From NCBI RefSeq assembly GCF_019097595.1, contig NC_080735.1, positions 17,590,917-17,654,916 of the forward strand: a stretch of 64,000 nt of DNA, in the 5' to 3' direction. The position numbers and the translations under genes are program-made. Under the pieces are notes generated by a model, which had not been told where the DNA came from, did not search any database, and worked only from the letters and a program-made list of their open reading frames with translations. Shown piece by piece: positions 32,997-44,796 of this stretch; the stretch's first letter is position 1; each line of letters starts with the position of its first letter. This stretch comes from Hemibagrus wyckioides. Taxonomy: Eukaryota; Chordata; Actinopteri; Siluriformes; Bagridae.

Positions 32997-33944
32997 TTAG
33001 GGCTTTTCACACTGCTATGAACCCTGGGATGCTGTCGTTCTAAACCCTGAGTTTAACCCTGGGTTAAAATCACATGTCATTTAGGATCAGTGGCTTTTAC
33101 AGTGTTAACTCTATGTCACGCTGGCGAATGCATACACTGTCAAATGATGTGGCGTTAGAATGTTATGGCTAGCCGCTTAGCCACAGAAACCCAGTCGGAA
33201 ACTGAACAGAAAAAAAAAAAATGATAGAGGTAGACAGAGTCAAGCAAAAGAACACTGAACATCATGGAAGTGATGAAATACGGCACACTCAAACTTTACC
33301 AGAAGTTGAATATCAACAAACAAATAAGCGGCTGAACGACTAGATGACACTTAAAAAGAGTAAAAAAAGCTGTGAAAGATAACAGAACCTGCTCAGGTGC
33401 AGAAGCATTTTATCTCACTCACGTGAAAGTGTGAGACGAGCCGTTATTAAACATTAATTAGCCTTTATTTGTCACATTTACGTTACAGCAGAGTGAAAAT
33501 CTTTCTTCGCATATCCCCTTCTTGGAGGGATGGGGTCAGGGTTGGCTATGATGCAGCGCCCCTAGAGCGTGGGGTTGGTTGAGGGCCTTGCTCAAGGGCC
33601 AAACGGTTTCAGGTAGGCGGTGCTGGTGCTTGAACCCTGATCTTCCGATCAAGGACCCACAGCCTTAACCACTCGAGCTAAAATTGCCCTCAAAGCTGGG
33701 GTCAGAGCTCAGGTTCAGCCATCATGCGGTGGAGCAATTAGGGTTACTCAGGGGCCCAGAGACAGTTGCAGCAGGGTTTAGGGAAGTAGAGTGTGAAACA
33801 TCCGATTATGAAGAGCCAGGATTTAGTGTTAAACCCGGGAAAACTAGGAGAAGTGTGAAACCTCAAACTAAATGAACCCAGGATTCTGTTTAGCCGGAGT
33901 TTATAATCACCCAGGGAAAAATTTCACCGTGTGAAAAGCCCTAA
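32997..33944. mobile_element. TIR-bounded non-autonomous DNA element (~950 bp)
   Basis: TTAGGGCTTTTCACAC at 32997-33012 is the exact inverted complement of GTGTGAAAAGCCCTAA at 33929-33944. Subterminal AACCCTGG/CCAGGGTT-like motifs recur near both ends. The body has no transposase and carries a nested S1 SINE-like copy at about 33468-33690. A TA-type target duplication is possible at the ends. The superfamily is not determined. Confidence 0.75.
33468..33690 (+). repeat. SINE-like dispersed repeat (family S1), nested
   Basis: TTTGTCACATTTACGTTACA, GGGCCTTGCTCAAGGGCCAA, GCTTGAACCCTGATCTTCCG and ACAGCCTTAACCACTCGAGC match the other S1 copies in order. It sits inside the TIR element at 32997-33944. 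Confidence 0.7.
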
Positions 33945-34485
33945 ATTGAAAAACATGATGTTTATATAATGCCTAGCCAAACAATCATAAAAAGATTAAG
34001 ATGCAGAGTTGTATATTTAATTTATTAAAAATAACATCATTGTTATCCATAAAAAAACACAAAAGCATTCATTTTTTTCCATGATGTTGAATTGATTTTT
34101 CTAAAACATGTATTTAAAACACACAAATTGAGTGTACACCAGTGTTAAAACCTCTGTGCTTGTGCTTTGTGTAATTATCCACTATCCGCTTCATGTCAAC
34201 TACAGAATGGATGTTTCTTTGTTTTTTTATAATCATAAAATACAATTTTAAAAAAACATCAAGCCTAATTTCAATGATTTCATCGATCATCTTCAAATAA
34301 GGGTAAACGAGCTGCTGTCCACTCAAGCTTCAATGTCCAATTGTCTTAAAAGTATTTATTATTTATTGAAAGTATTTAAGATTTATTAATCTCTTTATTT
34401 AAGGCTGCATAGTTTGATGTCTCATTAGATTCTTATTGGACCGTAGTGGACTATCTCCAGAAGGACACAGGTAATTAGTAGGTTC

Positions 34486-34735
34486 TATGTTGTTGTTGTT
34501 CTTTTGGCTGCCCCCTGTTCAGGGTAGCCACAGTGGATCATCTGGTCCACATATTCGATTTTGGCACAGGTTTTAGACCGGATGGCGAAACCCTCCCATT
34601 TTATTCAGGCTTGGCACCGGCACACAGAGCTAACTCTTCAGTGGCTGGGTTAGCTCACTGTATGGGAATTGAACGTGGGCTGTGGCAGTGAGAGCGAGGG
34701 ATCCTGCCGCTGGACCACCAGGGGACAATTAGTAG
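34486..34735 (+). repeat. Dispersed repeat with GCTGCCCCCTGTTCAGGG start
   Basis: The stretch TTTTGGCTGCCCCCTGTTCA ... TGTATGGGAATTGAACGTGG ... GCCGCTGGACCACCAGGGGA has the layout of a fish SINE or MITE-like relic. I recognise the style but cannot name the family. Confidence 0.45.
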
Positions 34736-34829
34736 GGTATATAATATGTCAAAAATATAAATGAGTAAAAAACAACAACAAAAAACAAAACAGACCACTT
34801 TGAGGAAATACTGCTGTGCACAATACATG

Positions 34830-35440
34830 CGTCCAAAATTGTTGGCAGCAATAGGGGGACCAAAGGCAGGTGGTCATAATGTTATGCATGGTTAGTGGTA
34901 TGTACAGTGTGGATGTATATATTTAAGTTTATTCCCCTTTTGCTATTATCATCAGCTCCACTATTCTCTACTGTGGATGTTTTTCATTAGATGTTGGAGC
35001 ATGACTGTGGGGACTGTAGTGTTCTTTCAGCGACAAGATCATTAGTGAGATCAGACACTGATGTTGTGATGGTGTGGTTAAGATGTTGGACTGCTGCTTG
35101 GAAGATTGTGTGGTAAGATCCCAGGTCCATCACCTCTGGCAAGGCCCTTAACCCTCGATTGCTCAGTTGTATAAAATGAGATAAAAACAAATTGTGATCC
35201 TCCATGCTATTTACATTTATGCCAAATGGTGAGGAGACTCCAGTTTATTCCAAAAGGGGTTCAGAGTCAGGGCTCTGTGCAGGACATTCGAGTTCTTCCA
35301 CTCCAACCTTAACCACCACACCATGTTATTATGGAGCTCAGGGGCTTTGTGCACAGAGACATTGTCATGCTGGAACAGATTTGGGCATCTTAGTGCCTCC
35401 AGTATTACAGGAGAACTACATATGGATGTGATGGTCAGGT
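34830..35440. mobile_element. Cluster of short transposon stubs and a tRNA-derived SINE
   Basis: 34830-34890 is a terminal stub of the family A Tc1-like element (GGTGGTCATAATGTTATGC). 35060-35210 is a tRNA-SINE-like copy (GTGGTTAAGATGTTGGACTG, then ATCCCAGGTCC, then CCTTAACCCTCGATTGCTCA and TGTATAAAATGAGATAAAAA). 35204-35440 resembles another DNA-element relic (CATTGTCATGCTGGAACAGA). None is coding. Confidence 0.55.
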
Positions 35441-35539
35441 GAACACAATCACTGGGCCATAATACAGTTGGTTCTTGTATTTGATGTGTTGGATGCAGGA
35501 GAAATGGACAAGCAGACAGTTGTGGCCAGACCTCAGGGG

Positions 35540-36440
35540 TGCTCCTAATCTAACTAATAACTAACCCCCCATCCCCCAAACACCAGACATACAGACTCTA
35601 TATATAATCAAACTTCCTTATAGAAAAATAAAAAGCATGAAGTAAAAGCCTACACTACAAGTTCCCCTTTTACAGTGCCAAGTTGTCTGGTTCCATTTCC
35701 TCAACGGAAGTTATGAAAGGTTGCAAGATATTTAAAAAGTCCCAATAGACCCTCTCATTGTATGTCTAATTTTCTCCAACTTAAGATGGCACATGACTTC
35801 CCTTATCCAGTGGCTATGTGTCGGTGGAATAGGGTCCTTCCATTTAAACAGTATCAGTATCCTAGCCAAAAGAGAACCGAAGGCCAACATGCTAATTTCT
35901 CTTTTGTTGAAAAGGGTGTTTTCCAGACAATGCAATAAAAGGGGATGGTTCTACTACCTCTCCAAATACCCCAGAAAAGTTCTCAAAAATATTAATCCAG
36001 ATCATGTAGAGCCTTGGACAGGCGGGAGCCTGCCTACATCGATGGCATGTGGGGTCTAGGTCAGCCTTAATCTTAAAAAGTCTGACATTAGACCAGTGCA
36101 GACAATGGAAGTGCTCCTAATCTGCAGCAAGTCTACACCTAACGAAGGCCAGTGGTCTGAGGAGGGGCAAATCCTGAATCAGCCCAAGACTCAGTGATGC
36201 ACAGGAAGAAGCCAACAGAAGGAGTGTGATACTCTGGGTAATGTTCTGCTGGACAATCCTTAGCATTCGTCTGGACATCAGTTTGATAGCACCTACTGAA
36301 CATCTTTGTAGATCAGATACACCACCTTTATCATAACGGTATTCAATCAGCACACACTGTTCAGCATTGCTCCGAGGTACAGGAAGAGACAGTTCAATCC
36401 GATAAGCATCAACATCTCATGCTTTGGGTGCGTTTAAAGT
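35540..36440 (-). pseudogene. L1-like LINE ORF2 C-terminal relic, minus strand
   Basis: On the minus strand, broken frames read LIEYRYDKGGVSDLQRCSVG, LRPLAFVRCRLAAD, FKIKADLDPTCHRCR, CPRLYMIWINIFE and ARILILFKWKDPIPPTHSHW followed by REVMCHLKLEKIRHTMRGS. This order matches the C-terminal part of L1-type ORF2, including the cysteine-containing CHRCR segment. Several stops and frameshifts make it dead. Confidence 0.75.
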
Positions 36441-38285
36441 TTTCATTTCCTTTCTAATGCCTTTGGGCTGCAGATTCACTGACCATTTTTAAAAATGTAT
36501 TTAAACGTATTAGCTTGGAACCATTTGTGCATCATTTATTTATTTATGTGTATCAATTTAATTCAGATAATTACAAAGGAAATAAAACTTCAAATCATAA
36601 AACCTCCAGTTACTCAATAGGTCCGATAGATGTAAACTTACTTTATTGCTATCTACAGAAGCTTTTATCTACGCGGAACCATCCAGAAAGATTAACATAT
36701 CATTTGCATAAAGTCAATCTGTAAAGCTTTAAGACGGATAAAAAGAAATGTGAAATAGTTGTGCGCCTTTATATACCCTGAGCTCTAAAATTGTTTATCT
36801 GTTTCTTTATTTAAAAAAAACATACACACTTTAGATCAATAATCAATATTCTTAATCAGTAATCTTGGGGGGGGGGACACTTTTTTTTAATTGAAAAATA
36901 ACCCTTAGGATTATTTTTTCCAAACAGACTGATGACACAACATTTAAAATCAGCATTCTTTGCATGCCACCTTTTGCATGTCTCCATTTCCCTCACTGCA
37001 TGGTCCAGTGCCTTGCCTAGGTCTTGTTTTCCAAGAGCAACCAGACACCCTGCTCTGAAAATTTGCACTTTATTCAAAGATTTGCATTCACTTTGCACCA
37101 CACACACACACACACACACTCTCTCTCTCTCTCGTGATTATTTGGCCCAAAAATGTTCTGTATGAATGGAGATGAACTTTTTGGTATCTGCATAAATATA
37201 CATAATCAAATTCGATGAGATTCCAATTGGAACTTAAACACAAAACAAGAGACAAGAAAAAATCTCAGCTTTGATTTAAATCTGATTCACAGGAATTTTC
37301 CTTCCTCTCTTACACTCCTACAAGTGATGTAATTACGTTATTGCAAGGCTTGAAATAAAGAGAAAGATGATAGGTTTTGTAATTAATTTAACTTCTTATG
37401 TGGGAATATTTGGGAAAACTGGGATAATTTGTGATGCAACTTGCAAAACCTGCTTTATGTGCTTTTACTGTTTGCACAAAACTACTTGGATTGGTAAAAT
37501 TGCAAGCCCAGGATTCTTCTTGTAAACTCTTATGTAATGTCTTCCTATGAGAGTCCTGAATCTGTCCAAATCCCAGAAATTCTGAGGTCATTTTGAACGA
37601 TTCTTCTGAATACGGCAGAGTTTGCTTGATTTTGTGTCAATTTCTGCAATTGCACAATCATGAAATCCTGTAGGGAATGATACACACACACACACACTGA
37701 AATCCATGAGGACACCAAGTGGATATGGATGAACTGGAGTGGCCTGCACAGAACCCTGACCTCAACCCCACTGCAGACCTCACCTAACATCAAGGTCTGA
37801 TCTCACTAATGCTCCACCATCTAGTGGAAAGCCTTCACAGAAGGCTGGAGCTTATTATTACAGTGAAAGGGGATAAATCTGGGCTGTGATTAGTCAGATG
37901 TCCAAAAACCTTTGGCCTTAGTGAAAGACATTTACATTTATAGCATTTGGCAGACGCCCTTATCCAGAGAGACGTACAAAAGTGACTAGACTAGCAGACT
38001 GGGTAAGTAAAACCTCCAGTGTGCTTCGAGGTGTGATAGCTATTGTACTTCAGTGTGTTATTTTATTTCCAATAAAATAAGAACTAAAAAAACTAGAAGA
38101 ACAAAAAAACAACTTTTGTTTGCAGAACCAAGTCATAGAGAATGACATTCAAAATCCCAGGACCTTCTTTGTTTATCCTCTCTTTTCTCTCCTGGAGGGC
38201 GAGTCTGCCTTTGCAAAGTAGCATGAGATCATCATTTTTTCACCCCTTTTGCATATCACCTGACCTGGGCGCCTTCGCGACACAA

Positions 38286-38292
38286 TATAAAG
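38286..38292 (+). promoter_or_regulatory. TATA box of the lysozyme-like gene
   Basis: TATAAAG lies 43 bases before the ATG at 38329. A transcription start 25-30 bases downstream would leave a 5' UTR of only about 10-20 bases. Such a compact TATA promoter fits a tissue-restricted, highly induced secreted protein. This is inference from sequence only. Confidence 0.6.
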
Positions 38293-38328
38293 CCCTACAG
38301 GCACGTACATGCACATACACTGACCAAA

Positions 38329-41300
38329 ATGGGACTCCGTGTGGAAGTGGAGATGTTGGCGGTTCTGCTGTTGCTGACCCCACTCATGAGCGATGGCCTG
38401 GTGGTGCCCAAGTGCGAGCTGATGAATCTGCTCATGTCTGCTGTACCTGAAGATGTGGTGGACCGTGAAAAACTGGTGGCAGACCGTGAGTTCGAGACAA
38501 TTTTTTAATGTATTTGCTATGATACGACACGTATGATACATTAATTAAGCATTAACTAGTACTGAAAAGTTTATCGTATATAGTTAAGGGACACCAGTTC
38601 CCCCTGTGTTTTTAATAAGGGATGAAAGGAATTTGCTTCATGAATCGTGACACGATATTTGTGTTATGGAAAAATCTCTCTATCTCACAGGATCCACATT
38701 TAAACATATTCAAGCGCTGAAATTATGATAATGACATCGTTATTGTTATTTTAGACTGATCACAAATGAACAATAATGGGAGACTATTTATATATATTAT
38801 ATATATTTTTGTTTCTTTCTGGACAAAACTAGAATTTGCTTCACTGTTTAGCTTATAAAAAAAAAAGAAAAGCTAGCAAATTTACCAAAAAGCAAGAGAA
38901 ATGTCTCAAATTTCATTTGGGATTTGTCAGAACAGGTCCTTTGAGAGCTGAAATGGAAAATGTGTTGCTTCTGTAAATTTGCATGAAGTATGACGGCACG
39001 TATTCACTAATACTAGAGCAAAGCACAAATTTTCCACAATACTCAAATACTCTAAGAAGATTTTTCACCCCAGACAATAGGAAAGCTTTCATTTGATACA
39101 TAAAATATTAAAGGGACGTTTTAAAACAATCTGTGGTTGAATAAATTCCTTTTAACACACCTGAAACAGCTTCCTAGCAGCCATCCTATCACCTGTAGAA
39201 TGCATCCAGTTCCTTAATTGAGACTTAATTGGGCTCAAGCTTGTATTTGTTCACTTAGCTTTCATTAATTTCTAACTCAAAAACACAAAATATCAAGCAT
39301 ATTTAGCTTTTTTTTTTTTGCTTCGCCCCGGAATTTAGTTATTGCCTTTTTCCCCCCAAAGTAATAAGCCCATATAAAGGTTTTCTCCCCAGGTTGTTGA
39401 ACAGTGTGGAACACAGCATTCTACACTGAGATGGGAGATATACTCAGATCAGGGTCTTTAAAACCAAACCCAAAGACTGTAATATTCCCTCTTTTCATGT
39501 CTTTTCCGTACAGTGGTGTGCCATGCAGATATGACGTCGCACTTTGACACCAGCCGCATCAATCAGGTCCCTCCACAGGATCGCCCTAGAGAGCGCAAGA
39601 CCAGAGGTGCTCCCAAAACTCCCAGACTCCCTACAACCACTAAACCCCCTGCTAAACCCACCACTAAAGCTACCACTAAACCCCCTGCTAGAACCACCAC
39701 TGAACCCATCCCTAACCCCCCTCCTAAAGGCTCTGGTGGAGCCACCACTAACCCTCCTCCTAAAGGCTCTGGTGGAGCCACCACTAATTCCCTTTCCCCT
39801 AAAATGATGGAGTCCACTCAAGCTCCAATGCCTCATGAGCCCACCAACCAGACTGATGAAGAAATGCATCCTCCCTCCAACGATTCGGCTACTGGTCATG
39901 TGACGTCTCCACCACCACCACCACCACCTCCTTTCGGTCCCCGTACCAGAAGAGGGATAGGCGGACTGTGGACCATGTATGGAGTGTTCCAGCTGTCCGA
40001 TCGCATTGCCTGCACCTCACCCGGAAAACCCAGCTTAAACATCTGCAACCTGTCCTGCGACAGTGAGTGTTACTCAGAAAAACATCAAGCTTCATACATA
40101 AACCCTACATACATAAAAGTTTTGTCATTTCAGCAAACCAACACGTTTACATCGCTCGCTGACATCCTCTGTTTAATCTCTTTTTAAAGAGCTGACTGAT
40201 GATGACATCACTGATGACATCAACTGTGTCTTGGCCATCCTTAACTACAAGTGAGTAATCAGTGGTCAATTCGAGCAAAAGTATTTACCCACACTGTTAG
40301 CGTCACTTAGTGTTCATTTTACATTTTAGTGTTATATATTTTACATATAATGAATAATAAGTTTTTTGTTCTCCCACAAGGATTGACAGAAAGGGAAACC
40401 CTGATGTTAATGATGAGTCTAACAAGCAGTTCAGGACAATGTAAGTAGAGAAAATATATTGTCGAGCAGGTATTTTTAAAAAAAAAACATACTCCAGTCT
40501 ATTGCATGGTCATGTATGGGGCTTGGTTACAAGGTGAACTATGAAAACACTGAGAAACCCAGCAGGCTAAACTAGTTTTCCATTCTGTCAGTCTACCTGC
40601 CCAAATATGGCATGGTTAAATATAAAAGGTCACATCTGATGGTTGGACACCCGCTTGGCCTGTTCTGACAATCTTTACCATAAATCCTGAGACCTCAAAT
40701 AATCAGATTTGTTGCTGAGGTCCTCAGCAGAAAAGTTTAAAACAAGACGAGAAATTTTCAGCAACTAGATTTACACTTTTTTGCGACAACAAATAATGTA
40801 TACTTTTCCCCTCACAACTGTGGTAACTGATGCTGCTAATGTTCATCAGTTCATTTGGCATGGCCACAAGACGGCAGACTGGAAATAGAGGGCTGGACAA
40901 ATTGACGATAGATTGTGATAGACTGGACAAATAAATAATACAGTTGCTGATTTGACATTTTTTTTTAGCTGTGTGGTTACAGGAAAATGCAGCAATTTGC
41001 TGGCACAAATATTTTTTTGGCTTTATTAAACAATACACTGTACTTTTTATCCATTTATAGTTATATTTAGCGTCCATAAAACAAATCACGTCCTGGTTAT
41101 CAAATGGTATAGCAGCTGTAAAGAGTTGTTCCCCCTTAACCAACCTCTCTATTTTTCCTCTCTTTTATAAATGTAATAAAAAATCAAACCAAAGAAATAA
41201 ACAAAAATGCAAGAAACTGCAAATTAAAATAAGATAAGATAGAACTTTATTCATCCCGAAGGAAATACTTTTGCCAGAGTCTGCCTCAGATTACAAGAAA

Positions 41301-41772
41301 AACAAATATAAATGAAATATAAATTAAAAATAAATGAAAGAACACCTATTATAAACTCATCTGTGCTGAAAACATCTATATATCTGGCTTACAGCTCTGA
41401 CAGTGTAGACTCCTGCCATGAAAAAAATAAAGAACACTACACTGCCATTGATATCAATTTGCATGAAGAGCCCCCCTAACCATGTCCCTGTGAACGCTCT
41501 GTTATTACTAAAACGGTATCATATCCAAACAAGCTCTTTGGCACAGACAGGGTTATCTCATAAAGTCTAATTTCACACTGCGATCGAGCAAAACCGCTAG
41601 AGATTAGCGAGTTCACGGTTCCCGTTACAGAATAGCGTCCTACTGAGAGCTCACGATGATTTGAAATGCTCACCAGTCGTTATTTTATCTATCTGATCTT
41701 TATTACAGGGTCGACATGCTGAGGAACACTTGCCCCAAGATTGACTACACCCAGTACTTTGCTGATTGTTAA
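38329..41772 (+). CDS. Secreted C-type lysozyme / alpha-lactalbumin-like protein with mucin-like insert
   Basis: Exons 38329-38485, 39514-40062, 40190-40250, 40381-40440 and 41709-41772 join in phase to 296 residues. Residues 1 to about 22 are a signal peptide (AVLLLLTPLMSDG). KCEL at 28-31 is the family start. All eight glycosyl-hydrolase-22 cysteines are present (29, 55, 219, 230, 234, 248, 284, 296) and there are no others. K236 to D245 (KLTDDDITDD) reproduces the alpha-lactalbumin calcium loop, with ligand positions Asp239, Asp244 and Asp245. The lysozyme catalytic Glu35 position is Thr60 and Asp52 is Met207, so muramidase activity is not expected. Residues about 72-203 are an extra Pro/Thr/Lys-rich mucin-like segment with PPPPPPPP, placed between the two catalytic positions. 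The usual third exon is split in two (61 and 60 nt). It could be an alpha-lactalbumin-like paralogue peculiar to fish. Confidence 0.85.
39715..39786 (+). repeat. 36-bp in-frame tandem duplication in the lysozyme-like insert
   Basis: 39715-39750 and 39751-39786 differ at one base and encode NPPPKGSGGATT twice. Shorter ACCACTAAA-type repeats precede it. The insert appears to grow by in-frame tandem duplication. Confidence 0.9.
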
Positions 41773-42019
41773 ACATGCGTCCAATGCAGTGCGCTACACC
41801 TGACCAGACACTTAGCTTTCTTCCTGGGCAGTGACGGGGGTGTATTTCTAGGGCTTGCCTTATGTTCTCGAAACGAGTGATAAACGATTGTATATATAGC
41901 CTGTAGTGTACGAGAGCATGAATTGTTCAGTTCCAAGCAGGAACGCTGACAGTAGTGATGTACCTGCAGAAGTAAAATACTATTTTTTGGTTGTTTTAAT
42001 GCATGCTTTGAAAAGGGGG

Positions 42020-42025
42020 AATAAA
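42020..42025 (+). terminator. Candidate polyadenylation signal of the lysozyme-like gene
   Basis: AATAAA lies 248 bases after the stop codon at 41770-41772. Another AATAAA-containing stretch is near 42186. I cannot tell which is used. Confidence 0.55.
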
Positions 42026-42288
42026 CCTTTCCTATTCCTGCTATGATACAGAGATAAATATATGTTTAACATAGATTCAATATACAGACATGTAATATAT
42101 GTTTAATATAGATTTAATATATAGACATATATAAATATATATGTGTATGTATTTCACTGGGGGAAAAAGGATGTCTTTCACTTGAATAATAAACATTGCT
42201 GAGTAGATATCCAAGTAAGAGACCCTCGTCCTGTGCTTTGTTCTCAGATCGTGAACTCATTAACACGATACAACAGCTGATTATGTTT

Positions 42289-42420
<132 letters not shown>

Positions 42421-43189
42421 TCCAGCAGCAATAGAGACAGTAACACAAAGACAGATTGTAAATTGCACACTGTATATCTTACAAATAGTCAGTATACACA
42501 GGGTAATGTGATAACTGACCAGAAGTTATTAGTTGTACATTGTGAGCTCACTGGACAGTCCAGAACACCAACTGGATAAGTGCTATTTATTTTTAATACG
42601 TTTGACCCAAACAGCAATCTATATAATGGTAACCAGGCTTTTTGAAGCTAGCGATGAGCTAACTATTTAAACACCAGGTTTCAGAGAGCAGGGAGCACTG
42701 GAAATGTTGGAAAAGTGCTCTATGATTTTCAGTCACTAACAGTGACGTTAACGTTATGAGTTTCATTCTAAGTCATATAGAAATAAAAGGTGTGTTCTAG
42801 TTGGGCCAGTGTTAAAGAAATATAAAACACAAGTTAAATAATAATGCCTCAGTACATGAACTGTTTAATACGAATGTGCCTAATTCTTCAGGTGTGGTTT
42901 GATTGATTTAATTTCTTATTTCTGAGTTTTCTTTTTTAATACTTTTTCTCATCGTTTCATCATCCGGTCATCATTCTGGTCTCCAGCGCTTAAAAAAAAA
43001 ACAGCTGCAGCCTTAAAAAATGACTAAAAAAGAGAAAATAGAAAAAAAATAATCTATAAATAGTATAAACTTCAAAGCCAAGGAAGCACTGCTCAGGTTA
43101 TCATTAAATATTACATTTAACTTTTACATTTAAGTCTGCTATAGTGCAGTGAAGTGACCCAACCAAAAATATTACATTAGCTAATGAAA

Positions 43190-43445
43190 TCCATCCATTT
43201 TCTATACCCGCTTTATTCCTAATTAGGGTCACGGGGATCTGCTGGAGCCTATCCCAGCACACATTGGGCGAAAGGCAGGGGTACACCCTGGACAGGTCAC
43301 CAGTCCATCACAGGGCCACATACCGTATATAGACAGACAACCACACACACACACACACACACACACGGGCAATTTAGAATTACTAATCAACCTAATGCAC
43401 ATGTTGTTGGACTGTGGGAGGAATCCGGAGTACCCAGAGCTGCCA
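43190..43445 (-). mobile_element. Non-LTR retrotransposon 3' tail, inverted
   Basis: CCATCCATTTTCTATACCCG, TAATTAGGGTCACGGGGATC, GGAGCCTATCCCAGCACACA and CACCCTGGACAGGTCACCAG form the reverse complement of the tail at 29905-30045. They are followed by (CA)n and TGTTGGACTGTGGGAGGAAT. Confidence 0.7.
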
Positions 43446-43599
43446 CATAATGAATATTTATGGCAATAAGTTAGCTTTACATTAACAAAAATATTACATA
43501 ACATCTTGGCTATAATCCACAGCTTTAATGAATTAATAGAGGTGCTTAGAGTGAAAAATTAAAAGATGTGGAATGCTAATCATCCATCATGGCGCCCCC

Positions 43600-44000
43600 C
43601 GAGGCAGGCGTGTTTACTCGTTCCGCTTGTCTTGACCAACTGCATCACCGTGTGGTATGGCACCACCACCACAGGGACCGCAGACATTTGCACCACATTT
43701 GAGAATGGTGAAGACTGCTGAGAAGATCACCAGGACTCCACTGCCCTCTCTGCAGACCATTTACCACCGCAGGGAGTGCTGCCTCCATCCTTAAGGACCC
43801 CACCCATCCCCAACATGGACTGTTCACACTCCTACCCTCAGGACGGAGGTACAGGAGTGTGAAATGCCGGACCTCCAGAGGGAGGGACTGCTTCTTTCCC
43901 TCAGCCATTAGCCTTTTAAACAGGTAGCCAGAGGACATAGATGAACTAGACTCTCATAGATCAGCTGAACTAAACTGCACATGACAATAAACGCTTTGAA
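43600..44000 (+). pseudogene. LINE ORF C-terminal relic, plus strand
   Basis: Broken plus-strand frames read TPLPSLQTIYHRRE, SILKDPTHPQHGLFTLLPSG and RRYRSVKCRTSRGRDCFFPSAISLLNR, followed by CATGACAATAAACGCTTTGA. The SGRRYR...SFFPSAI-type end is characteristic of fish LINE open reading frames. It is short, frameshifted and dead. Confidence 0.65.
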
Positions 44001-44796
44001 TCTTGAATATGCTAGCTAACTTAATGGCTTACCTCAAAAACAGTCATTCAGCAATAAACAGAGATTAGCTTGGTTTTAATTTAGTATTGGAGTTCTTAAT
44101 AAACCTGTAAGTAAGTAAGTAAGTAAGTAAGTATTACAATTACCTGAGGTAATAAGAAACAGAAATATTTATCATATAGTTACCTCAGGATCCATTTTGT
44201 CTTATTCCCGCCTTATTTGGCGCCTAAAGGGTTGCTCGCATTTTGATTGGCTTGCAGCTTACCCTTTCTCTCATTTGATTGGTTCCCGGTTTTCGCGGGC
44301 TGCCTCCTTGGTTTCGCTGAAAGGGAAGCCATGACTAATTGCCTTCATCATGAGCAGGGATGTGTTTTGGCGCCATCTTCCCGACATTTTGTGAAAAACT
44401 TTTGGGGCATTTTCTTACTTTATTGTCCTTAAAGTATAGTGTGTGTGTTTAAATGGAAGAAACCACTGGTGGCCATAAATAATTTCTACTTTGACCTAAC
44501 GTGTTCATGTAGATGAAAGGTTCATAAATAAATAAATAAATAAATAAAAGCCTAATTTATGAATAAAATTAATTTGTGCCATTTTTTTAAAAAACAGCAA
44601 ATGGTGTCACTGATAGAAAAATAAATAATTATTTACCTACCTGTATTTTTATCACGGTAATAAAGAGAAGATCAGCAGTTTGCCTAAGTATCAGAGGGGT
44701 TTTGAAAGTCGTATTCATGACATCAAGATGCTTTAAGGGTTCTTTAAGTCAAGAACTTGAATATTACGATGACACAGTAAGGTTGTATTATTGTGA

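Noticed and set aside
39495..39899. Minus-strand Gly/Ser/Arg-rich frame (134 residues)
   Set aside because: It is antisense to the Pro/Thr-coding insert of the lysozyme-like exon; the composition is simply the complement.
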